A stretch of DNA of 64,000 nt from Gammaproteobacteria bacterium MFB021 (GCA_000737985.1 JNVT01000003.1:1-64000), one strand, 5' to 3'; shown: positions 29,182 to 39,969, counted from the stretch's first letter. The notes: a model not told the origin generated them from the sequence alone. Program-made: numbers and translations.

Positions 29182-30210
29182 ATGGCTCTGTTTCGCAAGA
29201 AGGCGCCGCTGTCGCGCACCGAGGTCCTCGAAACCCCGCAGTACGGCTGGATCTGGAAACCGCTGGTGGCGCTGGTGGCGATCTATCTGCTGATCTGCAT
29301 CGTGCTGGGCATCTGGTGGAGCTGGACGCCGTCACCGGTCGACCCGCGCCAGGCGGTGGCGCTGCAGCGTGGCGTACCGGACAGTGCTGGTGACAATCAA
29401 CAAGCGACTATCAAGCCCGGCGAGGCGCTGCTGGCGACCAATATCGAACTGCTCGACACCCTGCTCGACAAGCCCGGCGGCTATCTGCGCAACGACGTCA
29501 TGCCGCCGGGCCTGTGGCTCGACAACATGCCCAACTGGGAGGCCGGGGTGACCCAGCAGGTGCAGGACTCGGTCGCCTCGCTCGGCGGCGCGCTCGCGGT
29601 TGGTCAGGCGCCGCTCAAGGCCGCCGACGAGGCGCTCGCCGGCGATCTCGACAGCTGGCGCTGGCCCGAGTCCGAGACGCTGCTGCGTGCGGCGCGCAAC
29701 AATCTCGGTGAAGCCTTTTCGGCGCTCGACAACAGCGGTGCCGGTACGCCGACCCAGGACGCGGCAGCCTCGACCCCGGCTCAGGCCCCCAGCGCGCTTG
29801 ACGCCGACACCCTGAAGGCCTGGCTGGCCCAGGTGCAGAGCCAGCTCGAGACCCAGACGCAGGCGCTGGCGGCCAGTGTCGGGCGCTCGCCGGGCGGCGG
29901 CCAGGCGGTCGAGAGCACCCCGTGGTTCCGGATCGATAACGTCTTCTTCAAGACCCGCGGCACTACCTGGGCGCTGCTGCAACTGGTGCAGGCGGCGCGT
30001 ATCGACTACGCCGAGGCGATCGAGCAGGCCGGGCAGGGCGAGGCCTTCGATCAGCTGATCGCCGAGCTCAAGGCGTCCCAGGCGCGGGTGTGGAGCCCGG
30101 TGATCCTCAACGGCTCGGGTTTCGGCTTCTTCGCCAACCACTCGCTGATGATGGCCAACTACACCGTGCGGGCGACGCAGTTGATCGGGCAGATTCGCAG
30201 CGCGCTATAA
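29182..30210 (+). CDS. DUF2333 family membrane-anchored protein
   Basis: A 342-residue protein with one N-terminal membrane helix (WKPLVALVAIYLLICIVLGIWWSW, about residues 26-50) and a large periplasmic part containing LLDKPGGYLRNDVMPPGLWLDNMPNWEAGVTQQVQDS, which is the DUF2333 hallmark, and the ending FGFFANHSLMMANY. The family has no defined function. A 35-residue Ala/Pro/Thr-rich insertion lies near residues 190-210. ATG 29182 follows GACAAGGATCGTCC. It is divergent from dsbD and ends in a terminator. Confidence 0.8.
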   Translation: MALFRKKAPLSRTEVLETPQYGWIWKPLVALVAIYLLICIVLGIWWSWTPSPVDPRQAVALQRGVPDSAGDNQQATIKPGEALLATNIELLDTLLDKPGGYLRNDVMPPGLWLDNMPNWEAGVTQQVQDSVASLGGALAVGQAPLKAADEALAGDLDSWRWPESETLLRAARNNLGEAFSALDNSGAGTPTQDAAASTPAQAPSALDADTLKAWLAQVQSQLETQTQALAASVGRSPGGGQAVESTPWFRIDNVFFKTRGTTWALLQLVQAARIDYAEAIEQAGQGEAFDQLIAELKASQARVWSPVILNGSGFGFFANHSLMMANYTVRATQLIGQIRSAL

Positions 30211-30262
30211 ATCGCCGGGCCGCAGCGCACAAACGCTGACGGATACCATTGCTGAAAACACG

Positions 30263-30289
30263 AGCGCCGCCCCTGGGGGCGGCGCTTTT
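30263..30289. terminator. Terminator between DUF2333 gene and ppa
   Basis: AGCGCCGCCCC-TGG-GGGCGGCGCT followed by TTT. It lies between the convergent DUF2333 and ppa genes and mainly serves the rightward transcript. Confidence 0.8.
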
Positions 30290-30328
30290 GATTGGGCAGG
30301 CCGCGATCGCGGCGCCCGGGGAGGCGAC

Positions 30329-30859
30329 TTACTCGCTGGCGTAGGCGGCGACAGCCTTCTCGATCGCCTTGCGCGCGGCATCGGCGCCGTCCCAGGAGTC
30401 GATCTTGACCCATTTGCCCTTCTCGAGATCCTTGTAGTTCTCGAAGAAGTGGGCGATCTGCTGGCGCAGCAGCTCGGGCAGGTCGGTCACTTCGTGGACG
30501 TCGTCGTAGAGCGCGGTGAGTTTCTGGTGCGGTACGCAGACCAGCTTGGCATCTTCACCGGCTTCATCCGACATGTTGAGCACGCCCACCGGGCGGGCGC
30601 GAATCACGCTGCCGGGCTGTACCGGGTAGGGCGTGACCACCAGGGCGTCGAGCGGGTCGCCGTCGTCGGCCAGGGTGTGGGGAATGAAGCCGTAGTTGGC
30701 CGGATAGAACATCGGCGTGGCCATGAAGCGATCCACCACCAGGGCATCCATGTCCTTGTCGATTTCGTACTTGATCGGCGCGTGGTTGGCGGGAATCTCG
30801 ATCGCCACGTACACGTCGTTGGGGAGATCCTTTCCGGCGGGAATCTTGTCGAAACTCAT
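30329..30859 (-). CDS. ppa: Inorganic pyrophosphatase
   Basis: A 176-residue family I pyrophosphatase, the same length as the E. coli enzyme. It contains [41 protein letters not shown] with the metal-binding acidic cluster, and LVCVPHQKL. It splits pyrophosphate and so drives biosynthetic reactions. Of the two adjacent ATGs the inner one has the better spacing (7 bases) to AAGGA. A strong promoter lies upstream. Confidence 0.97.
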   Translation of the reverse strand: MSFDKIPAGKDLPNDVYVAIEIPANHAPIKYEIDKDMDALVVDRFMATPMFYPANYGFIPHTLADDGDPLDALVVTPYPVQPGSVIRARPVGVLNMSDEAGEDAKLVCVPHQKLTALYDDVHEVTDLPELLRQQIAHFFENYKDLEKGKWVKIDSWDGADAARKAIEKAVAAYASE

Positions 30860-30912
30860 CATCGAGTCCTTGCGGTTTGCAGGTTGAACACCAGCGGGCG
30901 AAAATCCCACGG

Positions 30913-30942
30913 ATTATACGAATAGGCTAGGCCGATTACCAA
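30913..30942 (-). promoter_or_regulatory. Sigma-70 promoter of ppa
   Basis: On the minus strand TTGGTA and a perfect TATAAT are separated by 18 bases, 54 bases upstream of the ppa start. It is one of the clearest promoters in the window. Confidence 0.65.
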
Positions 30943-31011
30943 TCCGTCCCCGGCGCTTGCGTGTCGGGGAGCGGCCGCCGCCGGTACGGACCACCCGTGG
31001 GGAGAAGATCG

Positions 31012-32730
31012 TTGTCGAATAGCTCGCTGTCGCTGACCTACGGTCAGGCCTTCGTGGCGCCGGATCTGCACCGCCACCGCAGCTCGATGTCGGTGCAGAT
31101 CCCCCAGGGCGAAGCGCTGCAGGCCAAGGGTGGCTGCGCGCTGATCAGCGACTCCACCTGGCGCAACTCGATCGCCAAGCAGGCCGGTGATCTCAGCGTG
31201 CGCGGCTTTCTCGCCGACTACTACTCCACCCCCGAGCACTGGGACGTCAAGACCTCGGCGACCCGGGTACTCCGGGCGCTCAACAGCTGGTGCTACAGCC
31301 AGAGCGGCTATATCGAGGGCGGCAGCTATATCTGCTCGCTGTCGGCGATGATCTTTCACCAGCGCCAGGCACACCTGTTCCACATGGGTGACACCTTGGT
31401 GTATCGCATCCGCGGTGCCGAGTTCGAGCAGTTGACCCGCGACCACGTCACCGACCTTGGCGGCTATCGCTATCCCTCGCGGGCGCTGGGCATGGATGGC
31501 CATGTCGATATCGACTACTCGACCTTTACCCTCAAGCAGGGCGATCTGTTCCTGTTCATGACCCAGGCGGTGCGTGGCACCCTGGTGCCCTCCGAGTACG
31601 TGCAGCTGATCCGTGCCGACGTCAGCGATCTCGATGCGGCCTGCGAGCGACTGACCGCAGCGGCCAACCAGCGCGCCAGCGAGCGCGGCTACAACGCCAA
31701 CCAGTTCTGCTTCCAACTGGTGCGGGTCGACCGCCTGCCGGAGGCCGGGACGGAGGAGACGCCGCGGCTATTTCATCATCTGCCGGTGCCGCCGGAGGTG
31801 AGCCCGGGGGACCGCCTCGACGGCCTGGAGATCGTCGCGGTGCTCTCGCGCACCCCGCGCGCCCGGGTCTATCACGTGCGCGACGCGCGCAGCGGGCGCG
31901 AGATGGTGATGAAGGCGCCGAGCCCGGAGCTGTCGCCGCGCAACGTCTATCTCGAGCACTTCGGGCTGCAACAGCGGGTGGTGGAGCGCATCAACTCGCC
32001 GTTCGTGGTCAAGGTGGTCGAGGCCGAGCGGCCACGGCGCTATCTCTATTATCTGATGGCCTACGTCGAGGGGCTCTCGCTCAGCGAGTGGCTGCGACGG
32101 CATCCGCAGACCAGTCTGGCTCAGCGTCTGGAGATCGCGCGCCAACTGGTCAAGGCGGTGCAGGCGCTGCATCGTCATGAGGTGCTGCATCAGCATCTGC
32201 ATCCCGACAATATCCTGATCGATCGCCACGGCAATCTGGTGCTGACCGACTTCGGCGCCTGCCATCGACGCGATAGCGATAGCCAGGGCGTGGCGCGCGA
32301 ACTGGCGCGCCAGGTGGGGCTGACCGAGCACAGCGCGCCCGAGTATGCGCTCGACACCGAGGTGGGGCGGCGCAGCGACCAGTACTCGCTCGCTTCCACC
32401 ATCTACTGGATGCTGACCGGACACCTGCCTTACACCCAGCTACCCAATCATCTGCGCAGCCACACCGATCTGGAGCAGATGACCTATCGCCGCGCGCGCT
32501 TGAGCAACCCCGCCATCAGTGAGGATCTCGACGATGCCCTACGGCGCTCGCTCGATCCACTGCGCGCCCTGCGCTTCCGGCGCATTTCCGAGTTCGCCTA
32601 TCGTCTGCGGCCCAAGCCGCGCGCCCAGACCGACGACCGGCGCCCGCCGTGGCGCGAACCGGCCAACGTCTGGCAGGCGATCGCCACGGTGCTGCTGCTG
32701 CTGCTGATCCTCTCCTGGTGGTTGAAATAG
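31012..32730 (+). CDS. PP2C-phosphatase/protein-kinase-like fusion with degenerate active sites
   Basis: A 572-residue protein: PP2C-like domain (about 1-240), Ser/Thr kinase-like domain (about 260-540), C-terminal membrane helix (ATVLLLLLILSWWL). The architecture matches bifunctional kinase/phosphatases of Pseudomonas relatives. However, the catalytic loop reads HQHLHPDN (393-400) in place of HRDLKPDN, so the catalytic Asp and Lys are both His; the PP2C metal sites read ISDSTW and FMTQAVRG where Asp-Gly is expected, although MGDTL is kept. The Lys in MVMK (301) and DFG remain. TTG 31012 has a GGAGAAG site; GTG 30961 is an alternative. Divergent from ppa. Confidence 0.8.
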   Translation: MSNSSLSLTYGQAFVAPDLHRHRSSMSVQIPQGEALQAKGGCALISDSTWRNSIAKQAGDLSVRGFLADYYSTPEHWDVKTSATRVLRALNSWCYSQSGYIEGGSYICSLSAMIFHQRQAHLFHMGDTLVYRIRGAEFEQLTRDHVTDLGGYRYPSRALGMDGHVDIDYSTFTLKQGDLFLFMTQAVRGTLVPSEYVQLIRADVSDLDAACERLTAAANQRASERGYNANQFCFQLVRVDRLPEAGTEETPRLFHHLPVPPEVSPGDRLDGLEIVAVLSRTPRARVYHVRDARSGREMVMKAPSPELSPRNVYLEHFGLQQRVVERINSPFVVKVVEAERPRRYLYYLMAYVEGLSLSEWLRRHPQTSLAQRLEIARQLVKAVQALHRHEVLHQHLHPDNILIDRHGNLVLTDFGACHRRDSDSQGVARELARQVGLTEHSAPEYALDTEVGRRSDQYSLASTIYWMLTGHLPYTQLPNHLRSHTDLEQMTYRRARLSNPAISEDLDDALRRSLDPLRALRFRRISEFAYRLRPKPRAQTDDRRPPWREPANVWQAIATVLLLLLILSWWLK

Positions 32731-32748
32731 CTGTTGAAATAGCGACTG

Positions 32749-32891
32749 AGAGGGTGTTTACAAATTCGACGAGCGAAGGCGAGACAAGGCGAAATCGGGT
32801 GAAAAGACGGAGTTTACAGGGTGTAAATGGGTACTTTGATGTCGATTTCAACGCCGTATCGTCGAGCGCAGGCATTTTGTAAACACCCTCT
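32749..32891 (+). repeat. Palindromic intergenic repeat, family 1, copy 2
   Basis: A 143-bp element with perfect 16-bp inverted ends, AGAGGGTGTTTACAAA and TTTGTAAACACCCTCT, and similarity throughout to 17602-17742 (for example TTCGACGAGCGAAGGCGAGACAAGG-type left half and CGCAGGCATTTTGTAAACAC right half). It begins 18 bases after the kinase-like gene stop. Confidence 0.82.
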
Positions 32892-32898
32892 GAAAACG

Positions 32899-33030
32899 CT
32901 TTTCACAACTGCTGGACGCCCCGGAGACAGGGCGTCGCGAGGGCGCTGTGAACCCCTCCCTGGGCGCTACCTTTGCCATCCCTGGCAAAGGACCCTCGCT
33001 GAGCCCTGCCTCCGGCGCCCATCGTCAAGG
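32899..33030 (+). repeat. Dispersed intergenic repeat, family 2, copy 2
   Basis: Second copy of the element at 14279-14420, here in the same orientation and placed only 7 bases after a family 1 repeat. It contains short internal pairings such as GCCATCCCTGGC. No coding potential. Confidence 0.65.
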
Positions 33031-33105
33031 GGGGGCGGACGCTAAGCAGCGGTCGGTGAAGCGAGGGCTGAGACGATGCCTCGATGACGACGGGCCTCGA
33101 CGACA

Positions 33106-33138
33106 GAGGGCCCCGGCGCGCCATGCGCCGAGGCCCTC
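33106..33138 (-). terminator. Strong hairpin downstream of dctM
   Basis: Arms GAGGGCC-C-CGGCGC and GCGCCG-A-GGCCCTC pair over 13 bases with one mismatch and a 5-base loop. It lies 50 bases past the dctM stop on the minus strand. There is no T tract, so termination is likely but unproven. Confidence 0.5.
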
Positions 33139-33189
33139 GGGTGTGACAGCCGGCGATATGATCTCCGGCTTGGGTCGGTCGGTACCTTG

Positions 33190-34476
33190 TCAGCCCGGCA
33201 TGCCCAGCAGGTTGGGCAGGCCCAGGGAGATGAACGGCACGTAGGTGATCAGCAACAGGAACGACACCAGCAGGATCAGCCACGGCGCCGAGGCGCGAAT
33301 CACCGTGGTCAGCGGCTGTCCGGTCACCGCCGAGGCGACGAACAGGTTGAGCCCGGTGGGCGGCGTCAGCATGCCGATCTCCATGTTGACCACCATGATC
33401 ACGCCCAGGTGGATCGGGTCGATCCCCAGCTGCATGGCGATCGGGAACAGGATGGGCGCCAGGATCAGAATGATCGCCGAGGGCTCCATGAAGCTGCCGG
33501 CGATCAGCAGCACCACGTTGAGCACCAGCAGGAAGGTGATCGGCGAGAAGCCCTGTTCGACCACCCACTGGGTGATGGTCTGGGGGATTTGCTCGGTGGT
33601 CAGCACGTGGGCGAACAGCATCGCGTTGGCGATGATGAACATCAGCACGATGCTCAGGCGCGCGGCGTCGAGAATCACCCGCGGACACTCGCGGATGCCG
33701 ATGTCGCGATAGATCACCAGCGAGACGAAGGCGGCATAGACGGCGGCCACCGCGGCAGCCTCGGTCGGGGTGAAGATGCCCGAGTAGATCCCGCCGAGAA
33801 TCACCACGATCAGCAAAAGGCCCCACAGCGACTTGCGCGCGGCACGCAGCCACTCGCGCACGCTGACCCGGGGCTGGGCCGGCATCTTCTTGATCCGTGC
33901 GATGACGTAGATCGCCAGCATCAGCAGAAAGCCCAGCAGCAGCCCGGGCACCACGCCGGCCATGAACAGCTTGCCCACCGAGGTCGAGGTCGCGGCGGCG
34001 TAGACCACCATGACGATCGACGGTGGGATCAGGATGCCCAGGGTGCCGGCGTTGCAGACGATGCCGGTGGCGAAGCTGCGGGTGTAGCCGGAGCGCACCA
34101 TGCCCGCGATCACGATCGAGCCCACTGCCGCCACGGTGGCGGGGGAGGAGCCGGAGAGGGCGGCGAACAGCACGCACGCCAGCACCGAGGCGATCGGCAG
34201 GCCGCCGCGCAGGTGGCCGACACTGGCATTGGCGAAGTCGATCAGCCGCCGGGCCACGCCGCCACTGGTCATGAAGGCCCCGGAGAGCAGGAAGAACGGG
34301 ATCGCCAGCAGGGTGTAGTGATCCGCGGTGGCGAACAGCTTGATCGCCAGCGACTGCAGCGAGTCCTGGCTGAACAACAGGATCGTCAGCGCGCTCGACA
34401 GCCCCAGGGAGACCGCGATCGGCACGCCGATGAACATGAAGACGAACAGGGAGATGAACAGAAAGGCGATAGTCAC
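33190..34476 (-). CDS. TRAP transporter large permease DctM-like
   Basis: A 428-residue, about 12-helix protein of the DctM family: it opens TIAFLFISLFVFMFIGVPIAVSLGLSS and has the IPFFLLSGAFMTSGG and PSIVMVVYAAATSTSVGKLFMAGVVPGLLLG motifs. It forms the sodium-driven channel of a tripartite transporter for dicarboxylates. The GTG start overlaps the dctQ stop (GTGA), which decides the start. The gene is downstream of a CoA-linked degradation cluster, suggesting a related acid as substrate. Confidence 0.93.
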   Translation of the reverse strand: MTIAFLFISLFVFMFIGVPIAVSLGLSSALTILLFSQDSLQSLAIKLFATADHYTLLAIPFFLLSGAFMTSGGVARRLIDFANASVGHLRGGLPIASVLACVLFAALSGSSPATVAAVGSIVIAGMVRSGYTRSFATGIVCNAGTLGILIPPSIVMVVYAAATSTSVGKLFMAGVVPGLLLGFLLMLAIYVIARIKKMPAQPRVSVREWLRAARKSLWGLLLIVVILGGIYSGIFTPTEAAAVAAVYAAFVSLVIYRDIGIRECPRVILDAARLSIVLMFIIANAMLFAHVLTTEQIPQTITQWVVEQGFSPITFLLVLNVVLLIAGSFMEPSAIILILAPILFPIAMQLGIDPIHLGVIMVVNMEIGMLTPPTGLNLFVASAVTGQPLTTVIRASAPWLILLVSFLLLITYVPFISLGLPNLLGMPG

Positions 34477-35120
34477 GGCGTGGTTCTCCGGGTGTCGCTG
34501 TCCGCGTCGGATTCCTGAGCTAGCGCCAGCGCGTCGCTGACTTCGCTGCTCTGCTCGAGCCCCAGCTGCTGGCCGCGCAGGATGCGCACCAGTACTTCGA
34601 TCAGCCGCGCGATGATCAGACCGAAACCGAGCGGCTCGATCAGCGCCACGTGCCACTCCTTGAGTCCGAACATGCCCAGATCCTCGGCGCCGATGCCGCT
34701 GATCTGCAGCGAGTCGACCCACTGGGCGCTCGACACCATCAGCAGGCCGGCGTAGGCCATGAAGATCAGGCAGCTGAGCACACCACAGACGCGCTGCCAG
34801 GGCCTGGGCAGCAGGCGCACCAGCAGATCGACACCGATGTGCGCGCCGACACGCACGCCGTAGGCGATGCCCAGGAAGATCAGCCAGGCGAAGATAGTGG
34901 TAGTCATCGCCAGGCTCCAGGTCATCTCCTGGCCGATACCCAGTAGCCAGTCGCCCACGGCGAAGGCCGGCGTCTCCAGCGCCGGGTAGGCGTCGCCGAG
35001 GTCGTAGAAGACGTTATAGAGGTTGGTGACGACCACGTAGAAGAAGGTCAGCAGGGTCATCACCGCCAGCAGGAGGGCCACCAGGCCCTCCTCGAGTGAA
35101 TTCCAGATGCGTAGGAGCAT
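34473..35120 (-). CDS. TRAP transporter small permease DctQ-like
   Basis: A 215-residue four-helix membrane protein of the DctQ type with EEGLVALLLAVMTLLTFFYVVVTNLY near the start and the conserved AYGVRVGAHIGVDLLVRLLP loop. It is somewhat longer than many DctQ proteins because of an extended, acidic C-terminal tail. It partners DctM and lies 13 bases after the binding-protein gene. Confidence 0.9.
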   Translation of the reverse strand: MLLRIWNSLEEGLVALLLAVMTLLTFFYVVVTNLYNVFYDLGDAYPALETPAFAVGDWLLGIGQEMTWSLAMTTTIFAWLIFLGIAYGVRVGAHIGVDLLVRLLPRPWQRVCGVLSCLIFMAYAGLLMVSSAQWVDSLQISGIGAEDLGMFGLKEWHVALIEPLGFGLIIARLIEVLVRILRGQQLGLEQSSEVSDALALAQESDADSDTRRTTP

Positions 35121-35133
35121 GGGGAATCGGCGC

Positions 35134-36642
<1,509 letters not shown>

Positions 36643-37494
36643 TCAGTCGTGCTCGGCGGCGCGCGCCAGCAGCCGCCGGGCGCGCTCCACCACCGGGGTG
36701 TCGATCATGGCGCCGTCGACCTGGGCGGCGTCGTCGCCCTCGGCCGCCGCCGCCATCACCCGCCGCGCCCAGTCGAGGGTATCCGGCGACGGCGCCAGCC
36801 CGCGATGGACCGGAGCGATCTGCGCCGGATGAATGCACAGCATGCCGCCGAAGCCCATGCCCGCTGCGCGCCTGGCGACCCGCTCGACGCGTGCCGGGTC
36901 GCCGAACGCCGGCAGCACAGTCTCCAGCGGTGGCGCCAGCCCGGCCAGACGCGAGTGGAGCACCAGCTGGTAGCGGGTCTGGTCGAGCAGCATCTCGCCG
37001 CCTTCGGTGTCCGGTTCGCTGCCGAGGTCGACGCTCAGATCCAGGGCGCCGAAGCTGAGCCGCTCGACACCTGACACCCGGCTCAGCGCGGCGAGTGCCG
37101 ACAGACCCGCCGCGCTCTCGATCAGCGGGATCAAAGGCCGCCCGAGGCTGGACGCCTGGATCAGCGAGTCGGGGTGCTCGGCCTTGGGGATCACCAAACC
37201 GACGATGCCCGGGTGGTCGCGGCAGAGCGCCAGGTCGGCAGCGAATTCGGCGCTTTCGGGGGCGTTGACGCGCACCCACACGCGGGCCTCGGGCAGCGCC
37301 GCCAGCGCCTCGCGCAGAGCGCGGCGAGCCTCCGCCTTGGCGGCACCGGCGACGGCATCCTCGAGATCGACGATCACAGCGTCGGCGCCACTCGCCAACG
37401 CCTTGGGAATGCGCTCCGGTCGATTGGCGGGCACGAACAGTGCCGAGCGCAGCCCGGGTCGGGAGCGTGGGTCGGCATCAGGGCGAGAGGACAT
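36643..37494 (-). CDS. CitE-like CoA-ester lyase
   Basis: A 283-residue HpcH/HpaI-type TIM-barrel lyase: LRSALFVPANRPERIPKALASGADAVIVDLEDAV with the substrate-gripping Arg and metal-binding acidic residues, VWVRVNAPES, and GMLCIHPAQIAPVH. Relatives cleave malyl-CoA, citramalyl-CoA or citryl units. Beside CaiB-, dehydrogenase- and MaoC-like genes it best fits (S)-citramalyl-CoA lyase, giving acetyl-CoA and pyruvate. The much longer frame upstream overlaps the CaiB gene and is not used. Confidence 0.85.
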   Translation of the reverse strand: MSSRPDADPRSRPGLRSALFVPANRPERIPKALASGADAVIVDLEDAVAGAAKAEARRALREALAALPEARVWVRVNAPESAEFAADLALCRDHPGIVGLVIPKAEHPDSLIQASSLGRPLIPLIESAAGLSALAALSRVSGVERLSFGALDLSVDLGSEPDTEGGEMLLDQTRYQLVLHSRLAGLAPPLETVLPAFGDPARVERVARRAAGMGFGGMLCIHPAQIAPVHRGLAPSPDTLDWARRVMAAAAEGDDAAQVDGAMIDTPVVERARRLLARAAEHD

Positions 37495-37547
37495 CGGTAT
37501 CTCCGGCAAGGCAAGGGGGAATAAGACCGCGTGGGCTCGAGGTGAAC

Positions 37548-38744
37548 TCAGATCGTACCGCGTTCGCGCAGCATCGCCAGCGTCTCGGCGTCGTAGCCGA
37601 GCCCGGCGAGGATGGCGTCGGTATGCTCGCCCAGCGCCGGAACTGCCGCCATGCGTGGAGTGTAGGCGCTGTTGCGCCCCGGTGGCAGCAGCGCCGGCAG
37701 CGGGCCACCGGGGCTCGGCACCTCGCGCCAGGCGTCGCGGGCGGCGAGCTGAGGGTGCTGCCACACGCCGGCCATGTCGTTGACGTGGGCGTTGGCGATC
37801 TGCGCCGCATCCAGACGTGCGATCACCTCGGCCGCGCTCAGCTCGGCGAACACCGCCTCGATGATCGCTCGCAGCGCCTCGCGGTGCTGCGAGCGCCTGG
37901 CGTTGGCGTCGAAGCGTGCATCCGTGGCCAGCTCGGGGCGGTACAACACCTGGTCGCAGAACAGCTGCCACTCGCGCTCGTTCTGCAGCCCCAGCATTAC
38001 CGTGCCGCCGTCGCCGGCGGGGAAGGGGCCGTAGGGATAGATGGTCGAGTGGGAGGCGCCGGCCCGGGGCGGCGGCGGGGCGCCGTCGTAGGCGTAGTAG
38101 AGCGGATAGCCCATCCACTCGACCAGGCTCTCGAGCATCGAGACCTCGATCCGCGAACCCTCGCCGCTGCGCCCGCGCAGCAGCAGGGCGTTGAGAATGC
38201 TGGTGTAGGCGTACATGCCGGCGGCGATGTCTGCCACCGAGCAGCCCGCCTTGGCCAGCGCGTCCGGCGCCGGCCCCCCGGTCACCGAGAGAAAGCCCGC
38301 CTCGCTCTGGATCAGCAGATCGTAGGCTTTCTTGCTGGCGTAGGGTCCGCCTTCGCCGTAGCCGGAGATATCGCACACGATCAGCCGCGGGTAGCGCGTA
38401 TGCAGGGTGTCGAAGTCGAGCCCCATGCGCGCCGCCGCCCCCGGTGCCAGGTTCTGCACCAGCACGTCGGCCTCGGCCAGCAGGGCATCGAGAATCGGCT
38501 GCGCCGCGGCTTGCTTGAGGTCGAGCGCCAGGCTCTCCTTGCCGCGGTTGGTCCACACGAAGTGCGACGAGAGCCCGGCGACACGGGTGTCGTAGCCGCG
38601 GGCGAAGTCACCCACGGCGGGGCGCTCGATCTTGATCACCCGGGCGCCCTGGTCGGCGAGCTGGCGGGTGCAGAAGGGCGCGGCGATGGCGTGTTCCAGA
38701 CTCAGCACGGTGATGCCGTCGAGCGGGCGCGGGGCTTGGGTCAT
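37548..38744 (-). CDS. CaiB/BaiF family CoA-transferase
   Basis: A 398-residue class III CoA-transferase. It begins RPLDGITVLSLEHAIAAPFCTRQLADQGARVIKIE, shows LALDLKQAAAQPILDALLAEADVLVQNLAPGAA with the catalytic Asp region (ICDISGYGEGGPYA) and the ANAHVNDMAGVWQHPQLAAR C-terminal block. It would activate a dicarboxylic acid such as itaconate by transferring CoA from succinyl-CoA. Encoded between the acyl-CoA dehydrogenase and CitE-like genes. Confidence 0.88.
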   Translation of the reverse strand: MTQAPRPLDGITVLSLEHAIAAPFCTRQLADQGARVIKIERPAVGDFARGYDTRVAGLSSHFVWTNRGKESLALDLKQAAAQPILDALLAEADVLVQNLAPGAAARMGLDFDTLHTRYPRLIVCDISGYGEGGPYASKKAYDLLIQSEAGFLSVTGGPAPDALAKAGCSVADIAAGMYAYTSILNALLLRGRSGEGSRIEVSMLESLVEWMGYPLYYAYDGAPPPPRAGASHSTIYPYGPFPAGDGGTVMLGLQNEREWQLFCDQVLYRPELATDARFDANARRSQHREALRAIIEAVFAELSAAEVIARLDAAQIANAHVNDMAGVWQHPQLAARDAWREVPSPGGPLPALLPPGRNSAYTPRMAAVPALGEHTDAILAGLGYDAETLAMLRERGTI

Positions 38745-38802
38745 GGCGGTCTCCGGTGGCGGATGGCGGATGCGGGATAGCGGGATGAAGCGATCCGCGG
38801 CA

Positions 38803-39969
38803 TCAGAACGAGCGCGGTAGCCCCAGCAGGTGTTCGGCGACGTAGGAGAGAATCAGATTGGTGGAGATCGGCGCGACCTGATAGAGCCGGGTCTCGCGGA
38901 ACTTGCGCTCGATGTCGTACTCGGTGGCGAAGCCGAAACCACCGTGGGTCTGCAGGCAGACGTTGGCCGCCTCCCACGACGCCTTGGCCGCCAGGTACTT
39001 GGCCATGTTGGCGCTGGCGCCGGCGGGCTGGCCGGCATCGAACGCCTGGCACGCCTGCCAGCGCATCAGATCGGCGGCCTCGACCTCGATGTGGGCCTCG
39101 GCGATGGGGAACTGCACCCCCTGGTTCTGGCCGATGGGGCGGTCGAACACGACCCGCTCGCCGGCGTAGCGGCTGGCCTTGTTGATGAACCAGCGGCCAT
39201 CGCCGATGCACTCCGCGGCGATCAGGGTGCGTTCGGCATTGAGCCCGTCGAGGATATAGCGAAAGCCCTTGCCCTCTTCACCGATCAGGGTGTCGACGGG
39301 CAGTTCGAGGTCGTCGAAGAACAGCTCATTGGTCTCGTGGCCCACCATGTTGTCGATCGGCTGCACGCGCATGCCCTGACCGATCGCCTGGTGCAGGTCG
39401 ACCAGGAAGATCGACATGCCGTCGGCCTTGCGTTGGACCTCGGCGAGTGGCGTGGTACGCGCCAGCAGAATCATCAGGTCGGAGTGCTGGACGCGTGAGA
39501 TCCACACCTTCTGGCCGTTGACCACGTAGCGGTCGCCGCGTTTGACCGCAGTGGTCTTGATCTTGGTGGTGTCGGTGCCGGTGCTCGGCTCGGTGACGCC
39601 CATCGACTGCAGGCGTAGCTCGCCGCTGGCCAGGCGCGGCAGGATCGCCGCCTTCTGCGCCTGGCTGCCGTGCTTGAGCAGGGTCGCCATGTTGTACATC
39701 TGGCCGTGCACGAAGCCGGCATTGCCGCCGCAGCGATTGACCTCTTCCAGAATTACGCTGGCTTCCGCCAGGCCCAGGCCGGAGCCGCCGTAGGCTTCGG
39801 GGATCATGGCGGCCAGCCAGCCGGCGCGGGTCAATTCGTCGACGAACTGCTCGGGGAACCCTTGGCTGGCATCGATGGCGCGCCAGTAGTCGCCGCCATA
39901 GGGCTTGCACAGGCTGCGCACGCCGTCGCGAATGGCTTCCAGGGCGTCGTGGTCGATGGGTGACATCAT
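38803..39969 (-). CDS. Acyl-CoA dehydrogenase family protein
   Basis: A 388-residue flavoprotein with LQSMGVTEPSTGTDTTKIKTTAVKRGDRYVVNGQKVWISR (FAD and substrate region), the central NAERTLIAAECIGDG helix and the C-terminal CLQTHGGFGFATEYDIERKFRE motif. The short-chain or branched dicarboxyl-CoA type is plausible. In the Pseudomonas itaconate-type cluster an equivalent gene sits beside the hydratase. Its ATG overlaps the MaoC-like stop by four bases. Confidence 0.88.
   Translation of the reverse strand: MMSPIDHDALEAIRDGVRSLCKPYGGDYWRAIDASQGFPEQFVDELTRAGWLAAMIPEAYGGSGLGLAEASVILEEVNRCGGNAGFVHGQMYNMATLLKHGSQAQKAAILPRLASGELRLQSMGVTEPSTGTDTTKIKTTAVKRGDRYVVNGQKVWISRVQHSDLMILLARTTPLAEVQRKADGMSIFLVDLHQAIGQGMRVQPIDNMVGHETNELFFDDLELPVDTLIGEEGKGFRYILDGLNAERTLIAAECIGDGRWFINKASRYAGERVVFDRPIGQNQGVQFPIAEAHIEVEAADLMRWQACQAFDAGQPAGASANMAKYLAAKASWEAANVCLQTHGGFGFATEYDIERKFRETRLYQVAPISTNLILSYVAEHLLGLPRSF

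Noticed and set aside
36643-38556. 637-codon version of the CitE-like gene
   Set aside because: The upstream 354 codons overlap the CaiB gene in another frame and read as low-complexity Arg/Ala/Gly. The conserved protein starts at 37494.
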